From the NCBI RefSeq assembly GCF_003003795.1, contig NZ_PVWK01000108.1:1-43977 (forward strand): DNA of 43,977 nucleotides. Direction: 5' to 3'. Shown in pieces: positions 17,405-26,118 of the stretch; position 1 is the first letter of the stretch; every line of letters begins with the position of its first letter. The notes beneath the pieces were generated by a model, which had not been told where the DNA came from, searched no databases, and saw only the letters and a program-made list of their open reading frames with translations. The stretch comes from Stenomitos frigidus ULC18. GTDB taxonomy: Bacteria > Cyanobacteriota > Cyanobacteriia > Leptolyngbyales > Leptolyngbyaceae. A program made the position numbers and the translations under genes.

Positions 17405-19291
17405 TTAGATACGAGTAGCGTACTCTTCCTTCTCAGGGATGTCTGTATATTCAGAAACGATCTGCCGAAACTCATCGCCATCAATCGTTTCCTTTTCAAT
17501 TAGCAGGTCTACCAGGCGATCGATGACCGTACGGTTTTCACGGATAATGCGACGGGCATCATCGTAACAATGTTCGACGATCGTACGGACTTGAGCATCA
17601 ATGCGGGAGGCAATCGCTTCAGAGTATTCTGAGCGAGTCATCCAGTCGCGACCCAGAAAGACCTCACCCTGCTGGCTTTCCAACGAGAGCGGACCGAGGT
17701 CAGACATGCCAAAACGGGTAACCATCTGGCGCGCCATGTTCGCGACTTGTTGAATGTCATTCCCGGCACCTGTCGTCACTTCAGCATCACCAAAGATGAC
17801 AATCTCAGCGGCACGTCCACCCAAGGCACCTGTAATGCGTGCCAGGATTTGCGCTCGCGAAATTAATGTCTGATCTTCTCCAGGCGTAAACCAGGTGAGC
17901 CCTTGCGCCTGACCACGAGGAATCAAGGTGACTTTCTGAACAGGATCATGACCCTTGACCAGCGTGCCGATCATGGCGTGACCAATCTCGTGATAGGCAA
18001 TCAGTCGCTTGCTCTTACTATCTACCAACGGTGTGCCTTCCATGCCTGCAACCACGCGATCGACCGCATCATCCACTTCCAGCATCGTCATCGCTTCTTT
18101 GCGACGACGTGCAGTTAAGATGGCTGCTTCATTGAGCAAATTCGCTAAGTCAGCACCCGTAAAACCCGGTGTCCGACGGGCGATCGCTTCAAGAGAAACT
18201 TCTGGACTCAGCTTCTTATTGCGAGCGTGCACTTGCAGCACTTCCAGGCGGCCTTTCATATCAGGTGCATCAACGGTTACTTGGCGATCGAAGCGACCGG
18301 GACGCAACAGCGCCGAATCCAACACATCCGGACGGTTGGTGGCCGCGATGATGATAATGCCTGTATTGCCCTCAAAGCCATCCATCTCGGTCAGCAACTG
18401 GTTGAGGGTCTGCTCCCGCTCGTCGTTGCCACCACCAATGCCAGCACCCCGTTGCCGCCCAACCGCGTCAATTTCATCAATAAAGATGATGCATGGGGCG
18501 TTCTCTTTCGCCTTCTTAAAGAGGTCACGGACGCGCGAGGCACCCACGCCCACAAACATTTCCACGAATTCGGAACCAGAGATGCTGAAGAACGGTACGC
18601 CTGCTTCACCCGCGATCGCCTTTGCCAGCAGGGTCTTCCCGGTGCCAGGAGGCCCAATCAGCAGCACCCCTTTGGGAATGCGTGCGCCAACAGCCGTAAA
18701 GCGTTCGGGCTTTTTCAGAAAGGTGACGACTTCTTGTAGTTCTTCTTTCGCTTCCTCAATGCCAGCGACGTCATCGAACATCACGCCCGTCTTAGCTTCC
18801 ATCTGAAAGCGCGCGCGCGATTTGCCGAAGCTCATGGCTTGACCAGGGCCGCCGGGAACATTGCCAGAACGCCGGAACAGGAAAAATAGCCCACCGAGCA
18901 ACAGCACCGGAAAAATCAGATTACCCAACAATCCCCAGATGGCACCGTCATTGCGAGCTGGGTGAGAATCGAAGCTGACTTTATCAGTTCTGAGTCGGGT
19001 AATGACCTCTGGAGCGTTTCCAGGTAAGTCTACGCGCAAGCGTTGCAAACGGTTGTCCAGCTCAGGGTCAACGGCTTCCACGATCGCGGTGCGCCCATTC
19101 TCATAAAAATCAACGCTCGTTACACGATGAGCGTCTAAATACTCCAGAAACCGTCCGTAGGTCATCCGGGTACTGGCCGTATTGTTGCCCATGTTGGCAG
19201 TCGTACTTATAGACGAACCCTGCCACAGGAAAAAACCAATCACTATAGCTGGCAAGGTCCACAATAAGACAGTTCGCCAAGAAAATTTCAT
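17405..19291 (-). CDS. ftsH: FtsH ATP-dependent zinc metalloprotease, FtsH2 type
   Basis: This 628-residue protein is a full-length FtsH. A first membrane helix (about 7-24), a lumenal domain ([20 protein letters not shown]) and a second helix (about 120-140) precede the AAA+ domain. Walker A is GPPGTGKT (213-220), Walker B IIFIDE (268-273), and the second region of homology ATNRPDVLD...RPGRFDR (317-336). The protease domain has HEIGH (434-438) with a third zinc ligand near Asp512. The N-terminus MKFSWRT and GRFLEYLDA closely match Synechocystis FtsH2 (Slr0228), the partner of FtsH3 in degrading damaged photosystem II D1. The exact paralogue is inferred from these matches. It is monocistronic with its own terminator. 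Confidence 0.95.
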   Translation of the reverse strand: MKFSWRTVLLWTLPAIVIGFFLWQGSSISTTANMGNNTASTRMTYGRFLEYLDAHRVTSVDFYENGRTAIVEAVDPELDNRLQRLRVDLPGNAPEVITRLRTDKVSFDSHPARNDGAIWGLLGNLIFPVLLLGGLFFLFRRSGNVPGGPGQAMSFGKSRARFQMEAKTGVMFDDVAGIEEAKEELQEVVTFLKKPERFTAVGARIPKGVLLIGPPGTGKTLLAKAIAGEAGVPFFSISGSEFVEMFVGVGASRVRDLFKKAKENAPCIIFIDEIDAVGRQRGAGIGGGNDEREQTLNQLLTEMDGFEGNTGIIIIAATNRPDVLDSALLRPGRFDRQVTVDAPDMKGRLEVLQVHARNKKLSPEVSLEAIARRTPGFTGADLANLLNEAAILTARRRKEAMTMLEVDDAVDRVVAGMEGTPLVDSKSKRLIAYHEIGHAMIGTLVKGHDPVQKVTLIPRGQAQGLTWFTPGEDQTLISRAQILARITGALGGRAAEIVIFGDAEVTTGAGNDIQQVANMARQMVTRFGMSDLGPLSLESQQGEVFLGRDWMTRSEYSEAIASRIDAQVRTIVEHCYDDARRIIRENRTVIDRLVDLLIEKETIDGDEFRQIVSEYTDIPEKEEYATRI

Positions 19292-19680
19292 ACGCTAGCG
19301 CCCTCTCAATACGGTTAAAACAGTTTGGTGCCGATGAAAATGAGGTGCCATCACCCGTTAGATCTCATTAATTTCATTAAACCAGCAATGGATTGATACC
19401 CTTTTCTGAAACTCGGAATGCTGCCCCCTGTGGAGAGCGATCGCATTTCAATAAGGCAATCACTCTTGTATGAGAACAATTGTTAACTAAATTTAACGTA
19501 TTTGACCGGATCAAGGCAACTGGGTTCTATCAACGCCGTTGATTGCACTGATAAAAGAGAGTAAGGAGTGGTGAAAGGGGGCGCTATGGGCTTAGCCGAA
19601 TGAGCTTCAGGAGTATGCTTGCTGGAAAAGCGCTTAACTCCCTCTCAAGGTGGATCACAGGTTCCTAACAGCTTGAAAGA
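19292..19680. other. Divergent promoter region of ftsH and the ClC gene
   Basis: No gene is recognised. The DNA near 19470-19510 is AT-rich, with the loose inverted repeat GTTAA...TTAAC. ftsH transcription, often light-controlled in cyanobacteria, must start from here. No specific element could be identified. Confidence 0.4.
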
Positions 19681-20997
19681 ATGAGAGCGCTTACAGTGCT
19701 TTCAAGGATGGTTTATTTGTTCGCCAAATTACGTAGTTTGTTTAAGGGGCAGCGGCAAACACTCTGGCTAAAAAGTTTACTGGCACGTAACCCACTGAAC
19801 TTGTCGCGTTGGGTACTTTGCTGGGTTGCGATCGGCATCGGTAGCGGCTTGTTCGCGGGACTGTATTGGAGCGTACTGGAGTGGCTGACACAATGGCTGC
19901 GATCCTTCGAGGGAGTCAGTTTGCTACTGATTATGCCATTAGCAGGTCTGCTCATTGGCTTAGTTATTCACTGGCTGGGCAATCCAGGTGAGATCAGTTT
20001 AATTGTTGACAATATTCACTTTTGCGGCGGACGCATTGATGCACGAAAAAATCCTGCCATGCTTCTGACGTCGTTAATCAGCATTTCGGCAGGCGGCAGT
20101 TTAGGACCTGAGGCCCCGATGGTGCAAGTTACAGGCTCTCTGGGGACGTGGGTTGCCGATCGCCTGCAGCTAACAGGCGAAAACCTGAGAACGTTAAGTC
20201 TGGCAGGCATGGCAGCAGGCTTTACAGCCTTGTTTGGCGCACCGCTGGGAGGGGCTTTCTTTGCGTTAGAAATCCTCCATCATCATCATGTTTTGGAGTA
20301 TTACGAAGCCATCTTGCCCGCGATCGTTGCAAGCTGTGCCAGTTACCTCATCTTCATTTTGATTACTCATTTGGGAATGGCTCCCACTTGGGCGTTTCCT
20401 CAATATCACGTTGATCGCCTTGATGACTTTGTTCTCGCAAGTCTGTATGCCCTGATTGGCGCAGTGGCAGCCTGGGGCTTTATTTATCTGTTCAACCTTT
20501 GTGCCTGGGCATTCGCTAAAGTTTCTCTGCCGCTTTATATTCGGACGACACTAGCAGGTTTAATCCTGGGTAGTCTAGCCTGTTTCTTGCCGCTCACTCG
20601 TTATTTTGGTCATGAAGAATTGAACGGTATTGTCGAAGGTCAATTCACCGCCGTTATGCTCTTGCTTTTAGCCGTTGCCAAGATGCTTGCGATCGCAGTC
20701 ACAGTGAACGGTGAGTGGCGTGGGGGGTTCATTATTCCCCTCTTTTTTACCGGAGCCTGTCTTGGCAAGGCGATCGCTCTCCTCATTCCTGGTACACATC
20801 CTGCACTGGCAATGATCGCAACGATGGCAGCGCTAAATGCTGCAGTCACTCGGACGCCCATCAGCACAACGTTGCTGCTTACCAAGCTGACAGGGTTTAC
20901 GCCCTTTGCTCCCATCCTGTTTGCGAGTTTAATTGGCTTTTTTCTCTCACCCAAGCTGCCGTTAATTAAGGCTCAGCTAAAGGCAACTCTCAGCTAG
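19681..20997 (+). CDS. ClC-family chloride channel or transporter
   Basis: The 438-residue protein is hydrophobic throughout, with about ten or more membrane segments in the ClC layout. The selectivity signatures are readable: GGSLGPEAPMVQ (138-149), containing the external gating glutamate Glu144, and WRGGFIIP near 355-362. There is no C-terminal CBS domain. Where E. coli ClC has the internal proton glutamate (IIEEM), this protein reads FALEILH, so that residue appears to be Ile. By family knowledge this favours a channel or uncoupled transport over strict 2Cl-/H+ exchange, but alignment by eye is not proof. The gene stands alone; a second possible start is Met10. Confidence 0.88.
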   Translation: MRALTVLSRMVYLFAKLRSLFKGQRQTLWLKSLLARNPLNLSRWVLCWVAIGIGSGLFAGLYWSVLEWLTQWLRSFEGVSLLLIMPLAGLLIGLVIHWLGNPGEISLIVDNIHFCGGRIDARKNPAMLLTSLISISAGGSLGPEAPMVQVTGSLGTWVADRLQLTGENLRTLSLAGMAAGFTALFGAPLGGAFFALEILHHHHVLEYYEAILPAIVASCASYLIFILITHLGMAPTWAFPQYHVDRLDDFVLASLYALIGAVAAWGFIYLFNLCAWAFAKVSLPLYIRTTLAGLILGSLACFLPLTRYFGHEELNGIVEGQFTAVMLLLLAVAKMLAIAVTVNGEWRGGFIIPLFFTGACLGKAIALLIPGTHPALAMIATMAALNAAVTRTPISTTLLLTKLTGFTPFAPILFASLIGFFLSPKLPLIKAQLKATLS

Positions 20998-21030
20998 AGT
21001 CTGCTCAGAATAGAAGACAACTCTTTTGCG

Positions 21031-21549
21031 TTATTGACGTTTTTCAGTGATGCGAAGCACGTAAGCAGGGGTTCGATCTTTAGCGTAGGAACTAACCCAG
21101 ATTTTATACGTGCCGGGTAGCCACTGACCCGAAACACCAGGGTTCTTGCCTTGATAGTCGTCGTTACACCAAAGGCCGCCTGGCCCCTGGATTGCCAAAG
21201 CCGTATCGTCGCTACTCTGAACGACAAGACTTAAGGACTCGAAAAAGTCGGTTAACTCGATCGTGCTGTTGGGCTTCGCATTGGCGTAGCCCGTACATTC
21301 GCCTGTTGGCGTCTTTGCACGACCAACCAGGTCTTTGACAGGCATATCGCCACCTGCAAAGCCCTTCACGTCCAGCGGATTGGGTGAAAAACGAGGACCA
21401 ATCGTGATGATATCAAGGCTTTGAGGCGATTGGGCTTGCGTTGGCGGGATCGTCAGCAACGAACTGGTTAGCAAAGTCACAGGCGCGATCGCCAGCCAGA
21501 CAAGGAAAACTATGCCTTTTGGTAAGCCTCGATCGTTTAGGTAAGACAT
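21031..21549 (-). CDS. Exported protein of unknown function
   Basis: The 172-residue product has a signal peptide (hydrophobic GIVFLVWLAIAPVTLLTSSLL, cleavage near TQAQS). A mature domain of about 130 residues follows, with GPRFSPNPLDVKGFAGG, GYANAKPNSTIELTDFF, NDDYQGKNPG and a final GTYKIWVSSY...YVLRITE. The pattern of paired Cys (GECTGY and LWCNDD) and the closing beta strands resemble the cyanobacterial exported domain that sits alone or beside peptidase-type PPC modules. Function is unknown. It is convergent with the ClC gene, 33 bp away. Confidence 0.7.
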   Translation of the reverse strand: MSYLNDRGLPKGIVFLVWLAIAPVTLLTSSLLTIPPTQAQSPQSLDIITIGPRFSPNPLDVKGFAGGDMPVKDLVGRAKTPTGECTGYANAKPNSTIELTDFFESLSLVVQSSDDTALAIQGPGGLWCNDDYQGKNPGVSGQWLPGTYKIWVSSYAKDRTPAYVLRITEKRQ

Positions 21550-21608
21550 GCCTGGAAAGGTAACAATGAGAACAACGACGCGCAGACGAGAGTAGAGTTC
21601 CTGAGTGA

Positions 21609-21701
21609 AGGAGAGGGGGGCGGAGGGAGAGGGGGTGGCAGGGGAAGTGGGGGAAGTTTTGAGTTTTGAGTTTTGCCTCCTCTGCCTCCTCTGCCTCCCC
21701 T
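21609..21701. repeat. Purine-rich tract, TTTTGAG repeats and 9-bp tandem repeats
   Basis: A G/A-rich stretch (21609-21656) is followed by TTTTGAG x2 (the reverse of the AACTCAA heptamer) and by GCCTCCTCT twice plus GCCTCCCCT (21675-21701). The last unit runs into the gltX stop codon. Confidence 0.8.
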
Positions 21702-23151
21702 ACACTGCCTGTGCTGCTACCAAGGCATCTTGTAGTCGGGGTTGATCCAGCCCGTGTTGATGTAGCAGTAGCCAGGATTGCACCAAGTCAGGGCCGTGGA
21801 TGGCTCCAGTGAGGGCAGCGCGGAGGGTGCGCATAACAAGCCCTTTTTTCAGATTTTGCTCTTTGACGACTTTTTTAAGTAACTCCTGGACGGTTGTCTC
21901 TGTGAGGGTTTGGTAGTCAGCGATCGCGCTAGAGACGGCTTGAATTGCTGTTGTAGAACCATCTTGCTTGAGTTGCGCGATCGCCTCCTCTGTAAAACCA
22001 ACAGAGGCTTTAAAGAGATACTCACTCATGGGTACTGCTTCGTCTAAACGCGCCAGGCTGGGACCAATCACTGCGCTCAACCGTTCTAGCCACGGGCGAT
22101 CGGTCCAGTCAGCTTCAAAGCCTGCCGCTTGCCAGTAGGGGATCAGCAAATCAGTGAGCTTGTCAGCAGGCATTGCGTGCAGGTATTGACTATTGATCCA
22201 GTTGAGTTTGTCCCAGTCGAACTTGGCACCCGCTTTGTTGACCCGCTCAAACCCAAAATTCGGGGCGGCAGATTCCAGTGTGAAGATTTCGGTCATGCCT
22301 TCAGGTGGTGACCATCCCAGGAGTGTCATGTAATTTACCAGCGCTTCAGGCACATAGCCCATCCGCTGAAAATCTGAAATCGAGGTGACACCATCGCGCT
22401 TAGAAAGCTTTGCTCCTGCTTCATTCAGAATCAAGGGTGTGTGACCAAAGGTGGGGATCTCTGCTCCAAGCGCTTCGTAAAGCAAAATCTGCTTGGGCGT
22501 GTTGCCAATATGGTCTTCACCGCGAATGATGTGGGTGATGTTCATGTCGAGGTCATCGACAACAACAACAAAATTGTAAAGCGGCTGCCCAAAATCAGCA
22601 CCGGATGCGGCACGAGCAATCACCATGTCGCCGCCCAGGTCACGCCCTTTCCAGCTTACATTGCCGCGAACGAGGTCGTTCCAAACAATCTCTCGATCGT
22701 CCTCAATAATGAACCGAATCACGGACGATCGTCCTTCCGCCGCATAAGCAGCGCGTTGCTCAGGCGTCAGATGGCGATGGCGGTTGTCATAGCGGGGCGC
22801 TTCGCCTTTCACTTTTTGTGCCTCGCGCATGGCATCTAGCTCTTCTGGTGTGTCATAGGCACGATAGACCAAACCCTTGTCTAACAGGGCTTGCACCTTC
22901 TGCTGATACAAATCTAGACGCTGCGTTTGGTAGAACGGCCCTTCGTCCCAGGTCAACCCTAGCCAGGTCAAGCCATCGAGAATGTTTTGGGTATATTCGG
23001 GGCGCGATCGCTCCTGGTCAGTATCCTCAATCCTTAGCACAAAGGTACCGCTAGTATGATGCGCATAGAGCCAGTTGAAGACGGCTGTACGTGCTGTACC
23101 AATGTGCAGATTTCCGGTGGGGCTTGGGGCAATGCGAACGCGAACAGGCAT
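21700..23151 (-). CDS. gltX: Glutamyl-tRNA synthetase
   Basis: The 483-residue class I synthetase has the HIGH-type motif HIGT (16-19) in [15 protein letters not shown], the KMSKS-type motif KLSKR (248-252), [13 protein letters not shown], and [15 protein letters not shown]. The C-terminal anticodon-binding region is present, and length is normal for the bacterial enzyme. It attaches Glu to tRNA-Glu. Cyanobacteria generally lack GlnRS and use a non-discriminating GluRS plus GatCAB; whether this enzyme is of that kind cannot be decided from motifs alone. Glu-tRNA also feeds tetrapyrrole synthesis. The gene is flanked on both sides by short tandem repeats. Confidence 0.96.
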   Translation of the reverse strand: MPVRVRIAPSPTGNLHIGTARTAVFNWLYAHHTSGTFVLRIEDTDQERSRPEYTQNILDGLTWLGLTWDEGPFYQTQRLDLYQQKVQALLDKGLVYRAYDTPEELDAMREAQKVKGEAPRYDNRHRHLTPEQRAAYAAEGRSSVIRFIIEDDREIVWNDLVRGNVSWKGRDLGGDMVIARAASGADFGQPLYNFVVVVDDLDMNITHIIRGEDHIGNTPKQILLYEALGAEIPTFGHTPLILNEAGAKLSKRDGVTSISDFQRMGYVPEALVNYMTLLGWSPPEGMTEIFTLESAAPNFGFERVNKAGAKFDWDKLNWINSQYLHAMPADKLTDLLIPYWQAAGFEADWTDRPWLERLSAVIGPSLARLDEAVPMSEYLFKASVGFTEEAIAQLKQDGSTTAIQAVSSAIADYQTLTETTVQELLKKVVKEQNLKKGLVMRTLRAALTGAIHGPDLVQSWLLLHQHGLDQPRLQDALVAAQAV

Positions 23152-23161
23152 AGGGGAAAGA

Positions 23162-23195
23162 CTAAAGGCTAAAGGCTAAAGGATGAAGGATGAAG
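23162..23195. repeat. CTAAAGG and ATGAAGG heptamers
   Basis: CTAAAGG is repeated three times (23162-23182), followed by ATGAAGG and a partial copy (23183-23195), just upstream of gltX. These are the same units as in the 3284-3394 spacer. Confidence 0.8.
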
Positions 23196-23311
23196 CTTGC
23201 TTCCGCAGAGCAGTCAGCTAAAAAGTCAGCGTTACTTAAAGTCTAGGGAAGAACGACGAAAAAGTTCAACCTCACTATCAGATTGATGTCTTTCAACCGC
23301 TCTGGATCAAT

Positions 23312-23527
23312 TCATTGAGTGACTGAAGGTTTAGGCTCGCTGGGGTGCATGATACTCCATAGTTTCTCGGCATCATCACCTGTTAAGGTGACGACGCTGC
23401 TTTTATCCGACGTGTCTGCGGCTAGATGGACAAAGCCTCTAAGCGTTTCGTTGGTTGACCACACAATGCGGGTGATGTGCTCGGTATTCAAGGTTGCTTG
23501 GGCCGCCGAAAAATAGATAAACGCCAT
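23312..23527 (-). CDS. Small hypothetical protein
   Basis: From the ATG at 23527 the product is 71 residues (MAFIYFSAAQATLN...). AAGGAAAC precedes the start at good distance, so this ATG is preferred to one 11 codons upstream. The sequence alternates short beta strands (HITRIVW, GFVHLAAD, SSVVTLTG) and ends with a helix (DDAEKLWSIM), which looks like a small folded domain. There is no signal peptide or membrane segment. I recognise no function. Confidence 0.65.
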   Translation of the reverse strand: MAFIYFSAAQATLNTEHITRIVWSTNETLRGFVHLAADTSDKSSVVTLTGDDAEKLWSIMHPSEPKPSVTQ

Positions 23528-23696
23528 GTTGGTTTCCTTTACGTGATGGATAGAGCCCAAGTGCTATCTTAGAGATAGCTTGAACGACATACGCTAGCTT
23601 ATTTAACGCTGAAATGGTGTACGACGAATCGCTCAACCGACGGGTTTACAAAAACTTGTCGAATATTTTCTCAGCGGGTTCCCGTGATGTTAAACG

Positions 23697-24551
23697 CTAG
23701 ATCTCGATCGGCTCTCCTGTTTGCCTTTGAAGAAGGGCTTTAGTGTAGGAAAGCGCTTGATTACTCATAGCTAGATCTTCAAAGTGATCATCAGCAAAGA
23801 ACTGGGCTACTGTCTCAACAACAAGCGGGTAATACTGTTTGGCGAATTGACGGTAGGCGCCAGAGGCCACCATCCCACCCCAGCAATGCAGTAGATGCAC
23901 TCCGTTGTCTGTACCCATCAGCGGTGCCGCATCCATAGGTGAGATGTTGTAGGTCATAGGAAGCTTCATAACCGGGATCTGCACTGCTTTGATCGCCCGA
24001 ATTAGCGCTAGCTGGTCGTGTTTCTGAAATTGTTGCCACTCCTTGTGCCACTGCTGAAAGAGTGCTTGAGTTGCTAACGAGTCCCGCCACAGTATGACCC
24101 CACTATTAAACTGCACGGTATTGCCAGGAAGCCGTTGCAACGTGTAGGCTTTCTCCTCCTGGGCAATGTGATCGCAGAGGCTCACCATCGGCAGGCGATC
24201 GACGACCATCGCGAGATCGCTCTCATTGAGATCAGCCCACAGGTCGGCCACTGGCTGTAGAGGAAGAATATCTGCATCCAGAAACAGTGTCTCCTGGTAA
24301 GGGCTATAGGCATTCAGGCGGGTTTTGATCGATCGCGATGAGAATGCCTGCTGATCAACCTCATGCCGATCAAGCAACCTGGGTGTGATGCCATAGTCCT
24401 GCAGGGGTAAATGCGTCAGGAAGGGATGATCGGAAAGCAGTGTAATTGGTAGTGCTGGTTCCTGTTGGCGCAACGCCATAGCACTGATCAAAGCGGCTTC
24501 AAGATAGGCTATCTTGCTTGTCGCGCAATAAATGACTCCTCGTCTAATCAT
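23697..24551 (-). CDS. GT8-like glycosyltransferase
   Basis: The 284-residue protein has a GT-A nucleotide-sugar transferase fold. The N-terminus reads GVIYCATSKIAYLEAALISA; a DxD-type metal/nucleotide-sugar motif occurs as DAD in LFLDADILPL (92-94); FNSGVILWRDS matches the acceptor-side strand of GT8-type enzymes; and a late GVHLLHCWGG holds the His/Gly pair. It should transfer a sugar from a nucleotide sugar, but donor and acceptor are unknown. No signal peptide or membrane segment is seen. It stands alone at the edge of the accessory region, with no capsule genes nearby. Confidence 0.75.
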   Translation of the reverse strand: MIRRGVIYCATSKIAYLEAALISAMALRQQEPALPITLLSDHPFLTHLPLQDYGITPRLLDRHEVDQQAFSSRSIKTRLNAYSPYQETLFLDADILPLQPVADLWADLNESDLAMVVDRLPMVSLCDHIAQEEKAYTLQRLPGNTVQFNSGVILWRDSLATQALFQQWHKEWQQFQKHDQLALIRAIKAVQIPVMKLPMTYNISPMDAAPLMGTDNGVHLLHCWGGMVASGAYRQFAKQYYPLVVETVAQFFADDHFEDLAMSNQALSYTKALLQRQTGEPIEI

Positions 24552-24749
24552 GGAAAGCTTTTTAATCCAACAGCAGTTATTGTTTCAGGGAGAGTTCCCA
24601 AAAACGTGTCACGCAGGACACGCCGTGGATTGAGTATCAAATGAAACCTTACCCTATTCAGAATACTCGCTCTGGGAGACACAACGATCGCGCTGGATGA
24701 GGTTAGTCAAACACGATCGCCCTTCCGCAACCGCACAGCAAGAGCGGTT

Positions 24750-25170
24750 TCACAAACCAGAAGCGCTCAGGCGAAGACTCGGATAATGGCACACCATCAC
24801 CTCAAGCTTGTATGGGTCAACCAGAGACTCTTGCAGTTGTTTTTTCCAGTTCCGTGTCCGATAGCCATTGCTTCCTCCAGCATCACAGAGAATCAACAGT
24901 TTGTTCTCATGCGCCAGTCTGGGACGGTCTTGACGCTGCCACCAGTGGCAAATGGCATCGACTGCGAACTCAGGGGTGTCGGCAGAAATGCCCACGTAAA
25001 CATAGCCCAGGTTGTGGATCACATCGTAGATGCCATAGGGAGTGGCTCTCACTACCCCATCAGAGGGGAAATCATGCACATTGACTTCCTCTGGTTCACG
25101 TTGCCACGCACGTCCAGGATTTTTGAAGTCACCAATTAACTCCTTCTTTTTGGCAAAGTCTCGCGATTGA
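24750..25170 (-). mobile_element. Truncated ISAzo13-family transposase
   Basis: On the minus strand an open frame reads KKKELIGDFKNPGRAW, then HDFPSDGVVRATPYGIYDV, AVDAICHWWQ, LLILCDAGGSNGYRTRNWK and LEVMVCHYP, after which it leaves the family sequence and stops at 24750. These are the central catalytic blocks of the ISAzo13 DDE transposase, including an Asp in the CDAGGSNGYR block. The N-terminal domain and the C-terminal part that follows HYP in intact copies (a CHYPPGTSKWNPIEH-type block) are missing. No terminal repeats were found. It is a dead fragment. Confidence 0.8.
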
Positions 25171-25179
25171 TCAAGTCTT

Positions 25180-25957
25180 TGCAGCGTAAACAGCGTTTGA
25201 TTTAGCTGTACGGGAGTGAGTGTGAAATCTTGCGTTCAGCTTTTGTATAACTTCAACCAAGGGAAGAGGTATCAACCAAGAAAAGGCTCTACACTCTTAG
25301 GTGTGCAGCAACGTTTGACTTCCTGCTTTTTCGACTAATGAGGTTTGGCTCAATGGTCAAGCGATCGCTTCAGCTATCACCCGTTGAGATTAAACAAGCC
25401 AAACAAGCTCTCTTTTGAAGCTCGCTTTGCACCGTCAAGGGGCAGCTTTGACCTGCAAATTATCCCAAAACCTGTTTTAGTGAGTGGCGAACAATTAGAC
25501 CCTCCCGAAGCACAGCCTGTTTCAGAGCCAGTCTCTCTTGCTGCTCGTTTTCACAACCGCAGTCTTGCCAAGCCGATCGCTTTGCATCAGGTCCCAAAAA
25601 ATACAGGTAACGCTTATGAATCCACTTTCCGCGCCTCAAACAACCTTATCCTCTCAATCAGGAAGGGCTTAAAACTCTGGTTGAACTGGATGCAGCATTC
25701 CTGACGATTATTAGCCTTCTGATACTCTCAGCAACGCGCTTTCAAAGAGGCAATGCCAATGCTGCTCCAAGGTATCGGTCTCTGCCCAAATGGATGCAGT
25801 CTTCCTTTCGCTTCAAAGCGCGTCCCAAGCCTCTGTGTCGTCGCTGCCGCTATTTCAGCCGTAATTCCTACCTTCCTGTGCGCTTCATCCAGTCACCGTA
25901 CTGACCCAACAAGCAGTTGATTGTGCAGATGAGGACCCACATAGAGAGGCGAAACGA
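25180..25957 (+). other. Scrap zone with broken gene remnants
   Basis: I see no intact gene here. ATG 25353 begins a 21-codon frame (MVKRSLQLSPVEIKQAKQ) that resembles the helix-turn-helix start of cyanobacterial NACHT or pentapeptide-type regulators, then stops at 25416. A 119-codon frame at 25345-25704 has no protein-like features of its own. From about 25830 the sequence reads LCRRCRYFSRNSYLP and, after a frame change, CALHPVTVLTQQAVDCADED. That pattern recalls a small Cys-rich cyanobacterial protein, now frameshifted and ending in the tandem array at 25967-25969. All assignments are tentative. Confidence 0.4.
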
Positions 25958-26041
25958 GTTGCAGAGTAGAAGTTGCAGAGTAGAAGTTGCAGAGTAGAAG
26001 TTGCAGAGTAGAAGTTGCAGAGTAGAAGTTGCAGAGTAGAA
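25958..26041. repeat. Six perfect tandem copies of a 14-bp unit
   Basis: GTTGCAGAGTAGAA is repeated six times without change or spacer (25958-26041). The unit length is not a multiple of three, and each copy carries a TAG. It lies 77 bp before the first gene of the accessory cluster and begins inside the 3' end of a decayed small gene. Confidence 0.95.
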
Positions 26042-26118
26042 AAGAAGATGGCTCAAACATTTTTCTCTACTGCATCGATCGCGATCTCATCAAGCTGTTG
26101 ATTGTGCGAGGGATTCTT

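Noticed and set aside
18009-18806. Long 265-codon open frame opposite ftsH
   Set aside because: It lies wholly antisense to the conserved AAA+ and protease domains of FtsH and has Ser/Arg/Pro-rich shadow composition.
25345-25704. 119-codon frame in the scrap zone
   Set aside because: Other frames of the same DNA show better gene remnants; this frame has no family features.
25958-26041. Possible CRISPR array
   Set aside because: The six 14-bp units are contiguous with no spacers and no cas genes are nearby.
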